From NCBI GenBank assembly GCA_049366815.1, contig JBMNCO010000021.1, positions 1 to 15,136 on the forward strand: a DNA stretch of 15,136 bases. The letters run 5' to 3'. The notes under the pieces were generated by a model. It had not been told where the DNA came from and did no database searches. It worked only from the letters and a program-made list of their open reading frames with translations. Both the position numbers and the translations under genes were made by a program. Positions 7,227 to 15,104 of this stretch are shown one piece after another. This DNA comes from CAYNYM01 sp049366815. Lineage in GTDB: Bacteria > Desulfobacterota > DSM-4660 > Desulfatiglandales > HGW-15. Position 1 is the stretch's first letter; each line of letters starts with the position of its first letter.

Positions 7227-7241
7227 GGGGTTGAAAACCCC
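7227..7241 (-). promoter_or_regulatory. Leader hairpin just upstream of the arginine decarboxylase ribosome binding site
   Basis: GGGGTT (7227-7232) and AACCCC (7236-7241) are a perfect six-base inverted repeat with a three-base loop. It lies a few bases before the GGAGG box of the decarboxylase. On the mRNA this stable stem could affect ribosome access or act with the upstream hairpin at 7284-7309. Confidence 0.4.
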
Positions 7242-7283
7242 TTTGTGAAAAGTCAGATGGTTAAAAATCTACAACAACATATG

Positions 7284-7309
7284 GGGCCTTTTTATCCCTC
7301 TGGAGGCCC
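7284..7309 (-). promoter_or_regulatory. Leader hairpin overlapping the small-ORF stop codon
   Basis: GGGCCT (7284-7289) and AGGCCC (7304-7309) form a perfect six-base inverted repeat with a 14-base loop. The loop contains the TAA stop of the putative leader ORF, so a ribosome finishing that ORF would disrupt the stem. This geometry resembles attenuation leaders, although no T-run follows directly. Confidence 0.35.
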
Positions 7310-7405
7310 TGTTTCACGTATGCATATCTTTCTGCACGACTTTTTACGATTGCATCGACACCTTACGGAGGCTTCAATTTCAATACCGCGCATGGCGTGT
7401 TTCAT
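7292..7405 (-). CDS. Possible Arg/Cys-rich small ORF (leader peptide or mini-protein), 37 codons
   Basis: The frame runs from ATG 7405-7403 to TAA 7294-7292 on the minus strand, preceded by a strong GGGGGAG box with four-base spacing. It starts MKHAMRGIEIEASV, and its middle reads RCRCNRKKSCRKICIR. There are six arginines in 37 residues (positions 6, 15, 17, 20, 25, 30), encoded by CGC, AGG, CGA, CGT, AGA and CGT, plus four cysteines (16, 18, 24, 28). It ends 89 bases before the arginine decarboxylase start, with its stop inside a leader hairpin. An arginine-sensing leader peptide for an arginine-consuming enzyme is the attractive reading. A small Zn-binding protein (CxC-x5-C-x3-C) or a chance ORF are alternatives. 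Confidence 0.35.
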   Translation of the reverse strand: MKHAMRGIEIEASVRCRCNRKKSCRKICIRETGPPEG

Positions 7406-7547
7406 TTCGCTCCCCCAAATTCGAGGTCAATTTTACAAAAATATTTTTCCATGACAAGGAAATAATATTTTTTGTGTTACCCATGCAATTGGATAGGGGT
7501 AGAGCCGATGTTGAATACCGTTTCTCCCGATTGGGTCGGTGATATCT

Positions 7548-7709
7548 CTTGGGGATCTCAAGCCAAGCCCGATTCCGGGGGAATTTCGCCTCCATTTTCA
7601 AAGAGGCCGGGCGATTTAGATGAAGGGACGAAATTCCGCAGCCACCGGAGCCACGGATGGCGGAGGAAGCGTAGCGGAGAGAACATGCCGATCCCTGCTT
7701 GGAGCGGCA
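7548..7709. repeat. Cluster of inverted repeats: candidate structured RNA or REP-type element
   Basis: At least five stems can be read by eye within 162 bases: CTTGG/CCAAG (7548-7552, 7563-7567); GGAATTTCG/CGAAATTCC (7580-7588, 7629-7637); nested GCCTC/GAGGC (7588-7592, 7603-7607); GCCACCG/CGG-A-TGGC with one bulge (7641-7647, 7654-7661); and TGCCG/CGGCA (7686-7690, 7705-7709). Density and order suggest a folded element, transcribed or not. The family is not identified and the strand is unknown. Confidence 0.45.
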
Positions 7710-7867
7710 CATTCTATTTTGGACAAGCGTGATTCTCCCTGTCTCAAAACCCTTGTATAAGAAAAGGGCTGTATTTTTCTTTACAATGAATAGGGGCTGC
7801 TCTAAATTCTTTTCTAAACAGTGACTTTTGTCATTTTACCCACCTCATTCAAACCAAGGAGTCGACC

Positions 7868-9046
7868 ATGAGCACCACCGAAACAGCAAGCCTCCCTTTG
7901 AAGTATCTGGACAAGGCCGTCAACGGCCTGCGGGACCTGGGACTGCTGCCCTCAAAACCGAGCGAGGCACCCATCGTGGCCCTGATCAACCAGATCAGCG
8001 ACCTGGATGAGGAAAAGGCACTGGTCATCGCGCGCACGCTCAGCCACACGTCTTTGTTCAACGAAGTCGTTCGGGAACAGATCACCCAGATGAAAGTGGG
8101 TGAGCGCTACGAAAAAATCACCGAAGCCTTTAACAGCATTCGCGACGACGCCAAGTCCATGGTCGATCAACTGGCGGACGGCAGAATTTCCACCATGGAG
8201 AAGCTGCAAAACCTCTGGGTGCGGGTTACCCGCGGGGACATCCCCGACCGCTTCGACAAGATCAAGGAAACCTACATCGAGGTAACCGGCGACACCAAGG
8301 ATCAGATCAGGCGCGAGGAGAAGATCCTCGAATCCTACAAGGATTTTCGCGGCGCCCTCAAGGAGGCTCAAGTGACGGCCTTTCAGCTTCTGAAAAAGGC
8401 CGAGGCCTCCCTCGAGGCCGCCAAGGGGCGCCTGGAGGAAGCCAACAAGGACCTCACATCCTATACCGAGGGGAATCGCGAGCAGATCGCCCGGCTCGAA
8501 CTGGCCCGCGATGAACGGTTGCGGGAGCTGCAGGATGAGGACAAGCGCTACCAGATCGCCAAGGACCTGGCTGAGAACCTTTCTGTGAGCTACAACACCA
8601 CCGAGGTCGTCATGGCCCGCTTGATGCAGTCGACGGACGTCAAGGAGCGCGTCTACTCCCAGGCGGTATCCTTCTTCGGCACCAACGAGACCGTTTTCAC
8701 CGCCCTAAACGCCTCCTTTACAAGCCTTCACGGGCTGCATGAGAGCACACGCACGCTCGAGGCCATGAAGGAAGGGGTCAATCAGAGCCTGGAGACCATT
8801 TCCGAGGTGGGCGGAAAGGTCCAGGAGGATGCCCTGCGCGCGGGATATGGGCCCACGCTCAAGGCCGAATCAGTGAAGAAACTGGTAGACTCGGTCGTCA
8901 GTTTTCAGGAAAAGTCGCGATCCCTCATCGTCGAAATGCGCGACCTGGCGTCACGCAATGAACTCGAAATCACCCGGGCCGTGGAGGAAGGGAAGCGGCG
9001 CATGGCCGAGCTGGCGCGGGAAGGGGCAGGTCTGGGAGATGTCTGA
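7868..9046 (+). CDS. Soluble coiled-coil protein, first gene of a three-gene operon
   Basis: A 392-residue, highly charged and helical protein without signal peptide or membrane span. An AAGGAG box with six-base spacing precedes ATG 7868. The N-terminal third (about 1-140) is a mixed helical region containing LKYLDKAVNGLRDLGLLPS and RGDIPDRFDKIKETY. A long coiled coil follows at about 144-235 (EEKILESYKDFRGALKEAQ, then SLEAAKGRLEEANKDL). A second helical domain at about 240-385 includes AVSFFGTNETVFTALNASF. The C-terminal region loosely recalls TelA-like (toxic-anion-resistance) helical proteins, but this is not strong enough to name the family. The stop overlaps the next gene's start by eight bases (ATGTCTGA), so the two are translationally coupled. 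Function unknown; a cytoplasmic partner of the membrane protein encoded next is inferred. Confidence 0.8.
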   Translation: MSTTETASLPLKYLDKAVNGLRDLGLLPSKPSEAPIVALINQISDLDEEKALVIARTLSHTSLFNEVVREQITQMKVGERYEKITEAFNSIRDDAKSMVDQLADGRISTMEKLQNLWVRVTRGDIPDRFDKIKETYIEVTGDTKDQIRREEKILESYKDFRGALKEAQVTAFQLLKKAEASLEAAKGRLEEANKDLTSYTEGNREQIARLELARDERLRELQDEDKRYQIAKDLAENLSVSYNTTEVVMARLMQSTDVKERVYSQAVSFFGTNETVFTALNASFTSLHGLHESTRTLEAMKEGVNQSLETISEVGGKVQEDALRAGYGPTLKAESVKKLVDSVVSFQEKSRSLIVEMRDLASRNELEITRAVEEGKRRMAELAREGAGLGDV

Positions 9047-10313
9047 ACCGACGGCACCCCAAAAATTCGAGCTTGACGAAGTGATGCTGGCCATGGACGT
9101 GGTGGACACCCTCAGGCACCGCCGTTCCCTCGTAGACCAGGAGATCCAGTCCGAAGCCCGAGAGCGGGAACTGATCGAGAAGCTGAGAAAGACCTACGCC
9201 GACCAGGGGCTGGAGGTCTCGGACGAGGTGATAGCCCGGGGCGTTCGGGCCATGCGCGAAGAGCGTTTCGCTTACCGTGCACCGAAAAAGGGGTTTAAGA
9301 CACGCCTGGCCCACATCTACGTCAACCGGGGCCGATGGGCCAAAGGTATCCTGATATTGCTGGTCGCATTGGCGGCCGTCTGGATAGGTTATCATTTTAT
9401 TTTCGTGGTCCCGACCGAACGGGGGCGCGTCGAGCTGACACGGGAACTGACGAGCCAAACCGGTACCCAGCAGGAACGCATCGAAGGGCTGCAGGCCCGG
9501 GTCAACGGCGCCGGCAAGGCCTTGGAGAACGCCCTGAAGTCGGTGTCGGGGTTAGAGCTTCCGGCGGTCCGCCCGCTGGCGGACCGGGTCCGCCAAAGTC
9601 TGGCTGCGGCCCGCAACCGGCTGGATGTCGTTGAAAAACTCCCGCCGGTCGGCGGCGTCGACGCCCGAAGTGTGGATGAAAAATCGGCCGCCGCCCGACG
9701 ACGTCTCAGCGAGCGCAACGAACTCATCGATCTCATCCACAAGGACCTTGCGAGTGCGCAGGCCGGCATAGACACGATTGTCGCCCTGAAAGACGAATTA
9801 AGGGGTCTCGACCTCCTGCGCACCGAGGCCCTGCGAGAGGCCCGTGAAGCAGGGGTATCCGGGAAGATTGAAGCCCTTTTCGCCGACGCCACCCTGGCCG
9901 CCGAGGCGGGAGACCTGGAAAACCTGCGCACCGCCCGCCAGGCCCTGCAATATGTCCATGACACTTTGCGGCAGGAGTACACGATTCAGATTGTCTCGCG
10001 TCCAGGCACTCCCAGCGGCGTCTGGCGCTATCCGGACAACTTCCGCACCGCCCAAAACTACTATTTGATCGTCGAAGCGACGACCGCCGGCGGGCAGCGG
10101 GTCAAGCTGCCCATCACATCGGAGGAAGACGGCACAGTTCGGGTGGTGAACGAGTGGGGACTGCGCGTCGACCGGCAGGCCTATGAGCAGGTGCGGCGCG
10201 ACAAGGAGGACGACGGGATCGTGAACCGAAAGAAACTGGGGGTGAAAAGACGCGGATATCTTTCGCCGGAATACAGCATCTCCACAACGGGCGCAGCGAT
10301 TACGGAGTGGTAG
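9039..10313 (+). CDS. Single-pass membrane protein with extracytoplasmic coiled coil (DUF6384-like)
   Basis: A 424-residue protein in four parts. Residues 1-100 are a charged, helical, probably cytoplasmic segment (FELDEVMLAMDVVDTLRHRR; EVIARGVRAMREERFAYR). A basic stretch (KKGFKTRLAHIYVNRGRWAKG) precedes a single span at about 103-124 (ILILLVALAAVWIGYHFIFV), so by the positive-inside rule the rest is extracytoplasmic. About 130-310 is a long Ala/Arg/Glu-rich coiled coil. The last 105 or so residues (from YTIQIVSRPGTPSGVWRY) form a compact beta-containing domain ending in ISTTGAAITEW. The start is ATG 9039, inside the previous gene's stop region, rather than the longer frame from 8958. It resembles proteins I recall as DUF6384; that label is moderately sure and the function is unknown. 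The next gene starts 11 bases downstream. Confidence 0.8.
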   Translation: MSEPTAPQKFELDEVMLAMDVVDTLRHRRSLVDQEIQSEARERELIEKLRKTYADQGLEVSDEVIARGVRAMREERFAYRAPKKGFKTRLAHIYVNRGRWAKGILILLVALAAVWIGYHFIFVVPTERGRVELTRELTSQTGTQQERIEGLQARVNGAGKALENALKSVSGLELPAVRPLADRVRQSLAAARNRLDVVEKLPPVGGVDARSVDEKSAAARRRLSERNELIDLIHKDLASAQAGIDTIVALKDELRGLDLLRTEALREAREAGVSGKIEALFADATLAAEAGDLENLRTARQALQYVHDTLRQEYTIQIVSRPGTPSGVWRYPDNFRTAQNYYLIVEATTAGGQRVKLPITSEEDGTVRVVNEWGLRVDRQAYEQVRRDKEDDGIVNRKKLGVKRRGYLSPEYSISTTGAAITEW

Positions 10314-10324
10314 AGGTGGGAGCC

Positions 10325-11716
10325 ATGCTTAACGGAAGAGACCAACTGGCCATCATCGACAGACACATTGCCACGGCCCAGAACGGAATCGACGTTGTCC
10401 ATCGCCGTTTGGAGGCCGCTGGTCAGCGACTCACGGATATTCGGAACCAGACCGCCGAGGAATTCCGCCGGCTGGCCAGGTTCCGGCTGGATGAACTCAC
10501 CGCGAACAGATTGATCGCTCGCCTGGATGACGTCGATCGGGCGGTATTGAACCTTCTGGAACGAAGGAGCAGGAAGATGGGCGACCTCGACTCTGAGATC
10601 CAGAAGGAACTGGCCCGTCAATCCTCCCTCAAGTCCGAGCGAGACGAAGCGGTAAGACGCCGTGACGAGCTGGCGAGCCTGATCGATCGCCGGGCTGCAG
10701 ACATCCTGGCGCATCTCGCCGGGCAGGATGCCTATAAAACCCAGGAACAACACAGCCGCGAGGCTGCGGCCAAGGCCGAGCGCGCAGAGAGCAAGGCCGC
10801 CCAGGCAGAGACCGACCACGAAGAAAAGGGCAAGCCCTTTCGGGAAGACATGCTCTTCATGTACCTGTGGGAGCGGCGCTTTCTGACCCCGGATTACAGC
10901 GGCCGGGGTCTGACCCGAGCCTTGGACGGCTGGGTGGCAAAACTGATCGACTACGCGGACTCCCGCAGCAATTACTTCATGCTGACCGAGCTCCCCCTGC
11001 GATTGCGGGAGCATGCGGAATGGCAGAAGGCCATCGCCGCTCAGGCGTCTCAGAAACTCCGTGACATGGAAAACCGGGCCCTTCAGGTCGAAGGCATTTT
11101 ACAGAAAAAGGCGGCGATGGAGGCGGCCCAAAAGGACATCGAGGGCATCGAGACCCATATCGAAGAGGCGGAGAAACAGTATGAAGCCCTTATGGAAAGG
11201 CGATCCTCATACTCCAGCGCTTCCGACGAACTCTCCCAGCAGGCCATGCAGCTACAGGTTTCCGAGATCAGGAACGATACCCTGGCGAACCTCTACCGGG
11301 AGGCCAGAATGACAAGCCGGCCGGACGACGATGTGATTGTCAGCCGCATCGGAGATCTGATGGAAGAGGAAAAATCCCTCTCCGCTGAAATCCAAAATCT
11401 GCAGGCCGACCTTCGCCTTCAACAGAAAAATTTTCAGGAGATCGAAGAACTGCGGCGGCGTTTTCGGCGCAGCAGCTACGACTCGGGCCACTCCTATTTC
11501 CCCGGCGGCCTCGACCTCACCGCGCTCCTGGCCCTGTTGATTTCCGGCAAGGCCTCGGGCGGAGACGTATGGGGCCGCATCGGTCGAGAGCAACGGTTCC
11601 GTCTGCCGCGACACAGCCCCAGGGGCGGAGGTAGGCTTTTCCCGGGAGGCTTCGGCCGCGGTTCCGGAGGCGGACAAATAGGCAGCGGTGGTTTTCGCAC
11701 GGGTGGTGGGTTCTAG
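10325..11716 (+). CDS. Coiled-coil protein with Gly-rich C-terminal tail, third gene of the operon
   Basis: A 463-residue protein. GAGGTGGGAG before ATG 10325 favours this start over an upstream in-frame GTG at 10307 that overlaps the previous gene. Residues 1-168 are an extended coiled coil rich in R, E and A. Residues 170-235 are a globular insert with many aromatics (DMLFMYLWERRFLTPDYSG; SRSNYFMLTELPLRLREH). A second coiled coil spans about 240-380. Then comes a short hydrophobic patch (LDLTALLALLISG, 396-408) and a Gly/Arg tail ending FRTGGGF at the C-terminus. Such terminal GGxF-rich tails occur in TPM-domain and other membrane-associated proteins, but no TPM domain is seen. There is no signal peptide. 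It is likely the third component of a complex with the two preceding gene products; function unknown. Confidence 0.78.
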   Translation: MLNGRDQLAIIDRHIATAQNGIDVVHRRLEAAGQRLTDIRNQTAEEFRRLARFRLDELTANRLIARLDDVDRAVLNLLERRSRKMGDLDSEIQKELARQSSLKSERDEAVRRRDELASLIDRRAADILAHLAGQDAYKTQEQHSREAAAKAERAESKAAQAETDHEEKGKPFREDMLFMYLWERRFLTPDYSGRGLTRALDGWVAKLIDYADSRSNYFMLTELPLRLREHAEWQKAIAAQASQKLRDMENRALQVEGILQKKAAMEAAQKDIEGIETHIEEAEKQYEALMERRSSYSSASDELSQQAMQLQVSEIRNDTLANLYREARMTSRPDDDVIVSRIGDLMEEEKSLSAEIQNLQADLRLQQKNFQEIEELRRRFRRSSYDSGHSYFPGGLDLTALLALLISGKASGGDVWGRIGREQRFRLPRHSPRGGGRLFPGGFGRGSGGGQIGSGGFRTGGGF

Positions 11717-11755
11717 GTGAAACGGTATGCCCGGTAGAGACGGTCTTGTGCTGCA

Positions 11756-11776
11756 GTGGAAATCATGCTCCATTTC
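11756..11776 (+). repeat. 21-base direct repeat, left copy
   Basis: It shares the 16-base core GTGGAAATCATGCTCC, then one mismatch, then TTTC, with 15105-15125 (20 of 21 identical). The copies lie on either side of the UPF0182 gene, in the same orientation. Confidence 0.7.
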
Positions 11777-11789
11777 CCCCTCATAAAAC

Positions 11790-12190
11790 GTGCGGAGCCT
11801 ACCCTGTCCTCTGGAGATCCTGCGGGTGACAAACCGGCGCCGGAGAATTGCTCAAGCGAACAGGCAACAGTGGCTGGGCGTGAAGGTATGCCCTTATACC
11901 CGCTGAATCCGGCCTGCCAAACGTCGGGCCCTGTCGCTCACTGACATCATCTCCTGCCAGGGGGGGCCTACACAGGTTGCCGTGGATTATTGGCCCAGAT
12001 GCGGTACGCACAAGGTCAGGTAAAACATTCCAGGTTTTTGGGTTTCGGACCCACGCGCCTTGACTCTTTGGCTGTGTTATGCAATTGTCTTGGTGGAAAA
12101 GGGTTTTATGATAGAGGGTTGATTTTTCAGTTGGAATAGATAGAGCCTTCAGGTGTTACGTGCACCCGCTCAACGCAGTGTGCGGATGGT
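11790..12190 (+). mobile_element. Possible remnant of a group II intron 5' region
   Basis: From 11790 the sequence reads GTGCGGAGCC, like the GUGYG 5' end of group II introns. A G/C-rich stretch with several short complementary segments follows, up to about 12060. There is no reverse transcriptase gene and no recognisable domain V, so at most a fragment is present. The assignment rests on the 5' motif and on the general look of the sequence; it is weak. Confidence 0.2.
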
Positions 12191-12271
12191 GTGGCGGGTC
12201 GAGGATTACCGGAAAATTCAACAGACCGGGAAAAGGGGCGGATGCCCGCGTGGGAGGGAGACTGTTTGAGC

Positions 12272-15007
12272 ATGAAAGACATTTTTGGACCCGAGAGTCC
12301 TCATGGCGAGATTCCCCAGATCAGGATTGAAGATCTGGATTTTTTTAAGTTCAAACGCATTGTCAAATGGATACTGCTTATCCTGGGCGGTATCTTTTTC
12401 CTGTGGGCCCTGTTCTGGGCACTGTCTTTTTACACGGACCTGCTCTGGTTCAATGGCCTGGGATACAAGGCCGTCCTCATGAAAGTGCTGTCCGCCCGGG
12501 TGGTGCTTTTCTTTATCGGCATGGCCGTTTTCTTGTGTCTGGCCGCCCCAAACCTCTATCTCGCTTATCGGAACACACGCGCCCTGCAACCCGTCCCAGG
12601 GCAGAGCATGCCCATTAAAAACTATGAGGCCGCCAAAGGTCTCCTGCTCCTCTCTGCTGTTGCGTTCATCATTCTCGTCGCGCTTTTCATGGCCGCAAAG
12701 TCAGCAGGGCGATGGGAGACAATGCTTCTGTTTCTGAACGGTCAGGCATTCAACGAGATTGATCCCATCTTCCACAAAGATTTTTCTTTCTTTATTTTTA
12801 CACTTCCAGCCCTCGAATTCATAAAGTCCTCGCTGGTCAGAATGGTGGTTATGACGCTCTTGATCGTGGCGGCCTTCTATTACCTGGCATCCGGTCTGAG
12901 GGGAGAGCGCTTTTCGCTTCAAGGATCAGTAAAGACCCATCTGGTCATACTGGGCGCCCTGCTTTTCGTACTCTTTGCCGCAGGTCACTGGCTGAGCCGC
13001 TATGATCTGCTTTTCTCACCGACCGGGGCCGTTTACGGCATCGGGTATACGGATAACCATGTCACCCTCCCTGCCCGCACCATCCTGACTTTTGTGGCCT
13101 TGTTGTGTGGCGCCGTCATCCTGGCCAGCGTATTCTACAGGCGCAATATCGTGATTGTTTACGGCATTGGGATATGGGCCGGTTTAAATCTTTTGATGGG
13201 AAGCTTCATTCCCGGGCTGGTTCAAAGGTTGCAGGTCGAACCGAGCGAATTTGCCCGTGAAAAGTCTTTTCTGGCCAACAATATCGAATTCACCCGGCGG
13301 GCCTACGGCCTTTCGCAGCTTCAGACCAGCAGCCACCCGGCCCAGGGTGAAATCGACCCGGCAACGGTCGCGCAGAACCAGGGGACGATTCAGAACGTCC
13401 GTCTATGGGATGAGGGGCCACTGCTTCAAAGCTACAACCAGATTCAATTTTTCCGGCTCTATTACGACTTCCTCTCCGTCCATACGGACCGTTACGAAGT
13501 CGGAGGCGCGCTCCGCCAGGTCATGCTGGCTACACGTGAACTTTCCGCCGAGAAGCTTCCCGGCGAGGCCCAGCGTTGGGTCAACCGGCACCTGCAGTTC
13601 ACTCACGGCTATGGCGTGGCCATGAGCCCGGTTACCGAAGTCGATCCCGCTGGCCGGCCGAGCTTTTTCATCAAAGACGTGCCGCCCGCCGGGGTCTTCC
13701 CACTGACCCGGCCCGAGATCTATTACGGTCTCAAGAGCCTGGATTTCCTGATCGTGCAGAGCAAAATGGAGGAATTCAACTATCCCGGACCCGACGGCCC
13801 GGCCTACACGCATTACGCGGGGAAAGGCGGTGTGCCTTTGAGTTCCCTGTTCCGCCGGCTGATGTACGCCTTGAAGTTCAAGGACTTGAATATCCTGATT
13901 TCAGGGGAAATCCAGCCTGACAGCCTGATTCAGTACCGGCGGACCGTCCGGGAGCGATTCAGCAGTATCTCTCCCTTTCTGTTGCCTGATCGTGAGGCCT
14001 ACAGCGTCGTTGCGGATGGGCGTATTTTCTGGATACAGGATGCCTACACCTACACAAGCCGTTACCCCTATTCCACACCCTGGGAGAGACGGTTCAACTA
14101 TCTGCGCAACAGCGTCAAGGCCGTCGTGGACGCCTATAACGGGGCCATCGATTACTATATCGCAGATCCGACCGATCCGCTCATACAGACTTACCAAATC
14201 ATCTTTCCGGGTCTCTTTAAACCGATAAATGAGATGCCTGGTTTTCTGCGCCCCCACCTGCGTTATCCACTGGATATCTTTACAGTGCAAACCGAAATGC
14301 TGTTGCAGTACCACATGGAGGACCCCGTGGTCTTCTACAACAAGGAAGACCAGTGGTCTATTCCCGTGCAATCTTCTTTCGGCCAAACCCAGCCCCTCAA
14401 GCCCTACTATATAGTGGGCCGATTGCCGGGAGAGACACGGGAGGAATTTCTGCTCATCCAGCCTTTTACGCCTGCCAATCGTCACAACCTGGTCGGCTGG
14501 ATTGCGGCCCGAAACGACGGGGAACATTATGGGCAGATCGTTCTCTTCCGATTTCCAACCGGTCGTCATGTCGACGGACCGAACCAGGTCGAGGCGCGCA
14601 TTGACAATGACGCCGTCATCTCCGAACAGTTCACCTTGTGGGGTCAGGTCGGGTCCGAGGTCTTCCGCGGCATCCTTTTGGTCATTCCGATCGGGGATGC
14701 CATTCTCTATGCCGAGCCGGTCTTTCTGAAGCCTGAAGCCCTCGATTTTCCGGAACTCCGCCGCATTATCCTGGCCGACTCACGGCAGGTGGTGATGCAT
14801 CAGACGATGGACACATCCATCAAAGCCCTGGCGGGTGAATTGCCGACCGTGGCCCTTGTGGCCGATGAGGACTTGAAGGACTCCGAACCGAAGCAGTCTG
14901 AATTTACGGCAGATGCCCTTGAGCGTATCCGGGAGGGACTTCAGGAAGTGGTCGAAAAACTCCAGGGGACCCTGGATCAGATCAAACGAATGCTCCCGCG
15001 GCAGTAA
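12272..15007 (+). CDS. UPF0182 (COG1615) family membrane protein
   Basis: A 911-residue protein (921 if ATG 12242 is used; the frame is open back to 12191). About seven hydrophobic segments fill the first 320 residues, from VKWILLILGGIFFLWALFWA to YGIGIWAGLNLLMGSFIPGL. A large extracytoplasmic domain follows with the family's conserved blocks: ANNIEFTRRAYGL, NVRLWDEGPLLQSYNQIQFF, YYDFLSVHTDRY, VNRHLQFTHGYGVAMSPV, FLLPDREAYSVVADGRIFWI, DAYTYTSRYPYSTP and MLLQYHMEDPVVFYNKEDQW. The C-terminus ends in an amphipathic helix (LERIREGLQEVVEKLQGTLD). Length and domain order are typical and the gene is complete. The molecular function of UPF0182 is not established. GGGAGGGAG lies 11 bases before ATG 12272; AAGGGG lies three bases before ATG 12242, so the start is not settled. 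Confidence 0.93.
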   Translation: MKDIFGPESPHGEIPQIRIEDLDFFKFKRIVKWILLILGGIFFLWALFWALSFYTDLLWFNGLGYKAVLMKVLSARVVLFFIGMAVFLCLAAPNLYLAYRNTRALQPVPGQSMPIKNYEAAKGLLLLSAVAFIILVALFMAAKSAGRWETMLLFLNGQAFNEIDPIFHKDFSFFIFTLPALEFIKSSLVRMVVMTLLIVAAFYYLASGLRGERFSLQGSVKTHLVILGALLFVLFAAGHWLSRYDLLFSPTGAVYGIGYTDNHVTLPARTILTFVALLCGAVILASVFYRRNIVIVYGIGIWAGLNLLMGSFIPGLVQRLQVEPSEFAREKSFLANNIEFTRRAYGLSQLQTSSHPAQGEIDPATVAQNQGTIQNVRLWDEGPLLQSYNQIQFFRLYYDFLSVHTDRYEVGGALRQVMLATRELSAEKLPGEAQRWVNRHLQFTHGYGVAMSPVTEVDPAGRPSFFIKDVPPAGVFPLTRPEIYYGLKSLDFLIVQSKMEEFNYPGPDGPAYTHYAGKGGVPLSSLFRRLMYALKFKDLNILISGEIQPDSLIQYRRTVRERFSSISPFLLPDREAYSVVADGRIFWIQDAYTYTSRYPYSTPWERRFNYLRNSVKAVVDAYNGAIDYYIADPTDPLIQTYQIIFPGLFKPINEMPGFLRPHLRYPLDIFTVQTEMLLQYHMEDPVVFYNKEDQWSIPVQSSFGQTQPLKPYYIVGRLPGETREEFLLIQPFTPANRHNLVGWIAARNDGEHYGQIVLFRFPTGRHVDGPNQVEARIDNDAVISEQFTLWGQVGSEVFRGILLVIPIGDAILYAEPVFLKPEALDFPELRRIILADSRQVVMHQTMDTSIKALAGELPTVALVADEDLKDSEPKQSEFTADALERIREGLQEVVEKLQGTLDQIKRMLPRQ

Positions 15008-15104
15008 GAACAGCGGTTCGCCCGACGGTGGGATGACAAGGTCAATGCCGGAATTCTTCCATGACTGCCCTGATTGTATGGATTTAGCCCTTTCCAATAA
15101 CTGT

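Larger units (their letters stand above)
7203..7867. other. Divergent intergenic region between the polyamine cluster and the coiled-coil operon
   Basis: 665 bases separate two divergent transcription units. On the polyamine side are two leader hairpins and a possible 37-codon ORF (7292-7405). In the middle is a cluster of inverted repeats (7548-7709). On the other side is the upstream region of the coiled-coil operon, with CCCTT-N9-AAGGG (7751-7769) followed by an AT-rich stretch and a TACAAT box (7782-7787) resembling a minus-10 element, though no good minus-35 is placed. Open frames over 7380-7732 on both strands look like shadows of the repeat-rich DNA. Confidence 0.5.
11717..12241. other. 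525-base intergenic region before the UPF0182 gene
   Basis: No supported gene is seen; the short frames on both strands lack credible starts. It contains one copy of a 21-base repeat (11756-11776), an intron-like stretch from 11790, a UUCG-type hairpin TGGGT-TTCGG-ACCCA at 12039-12053, and an AT-rich segment around 12100-12140 (TTTTATGATAG, TTGATTTTTCAG) that may hold the promoter of the UPF0182 gene. Confidence 0.45.

Noticed and set aside
7380..7732. Overlapping ORFs of 86 and 110 codons on opposite strands in the divergent spacer
   Set aside because: Both cross the cluster of inverted repeats, lack good ribosome binding sites and have composition driven by the repeats.
7751..7787. CCCTT-N9-AAGGG stem followed by a T-rich stretch as an intrinsic terminator
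   Set aside because: The stem is only five pairs, the T-run is offset, and no plus-strand gene ends just upstream; a promoter region for the next operon is as likely.
10181..11014. 277-codon minus-strand ORF
   Set aside because: Antisense to the third coiled-coil gene, which has a strong ribosome binding site and fits the operon spacing.
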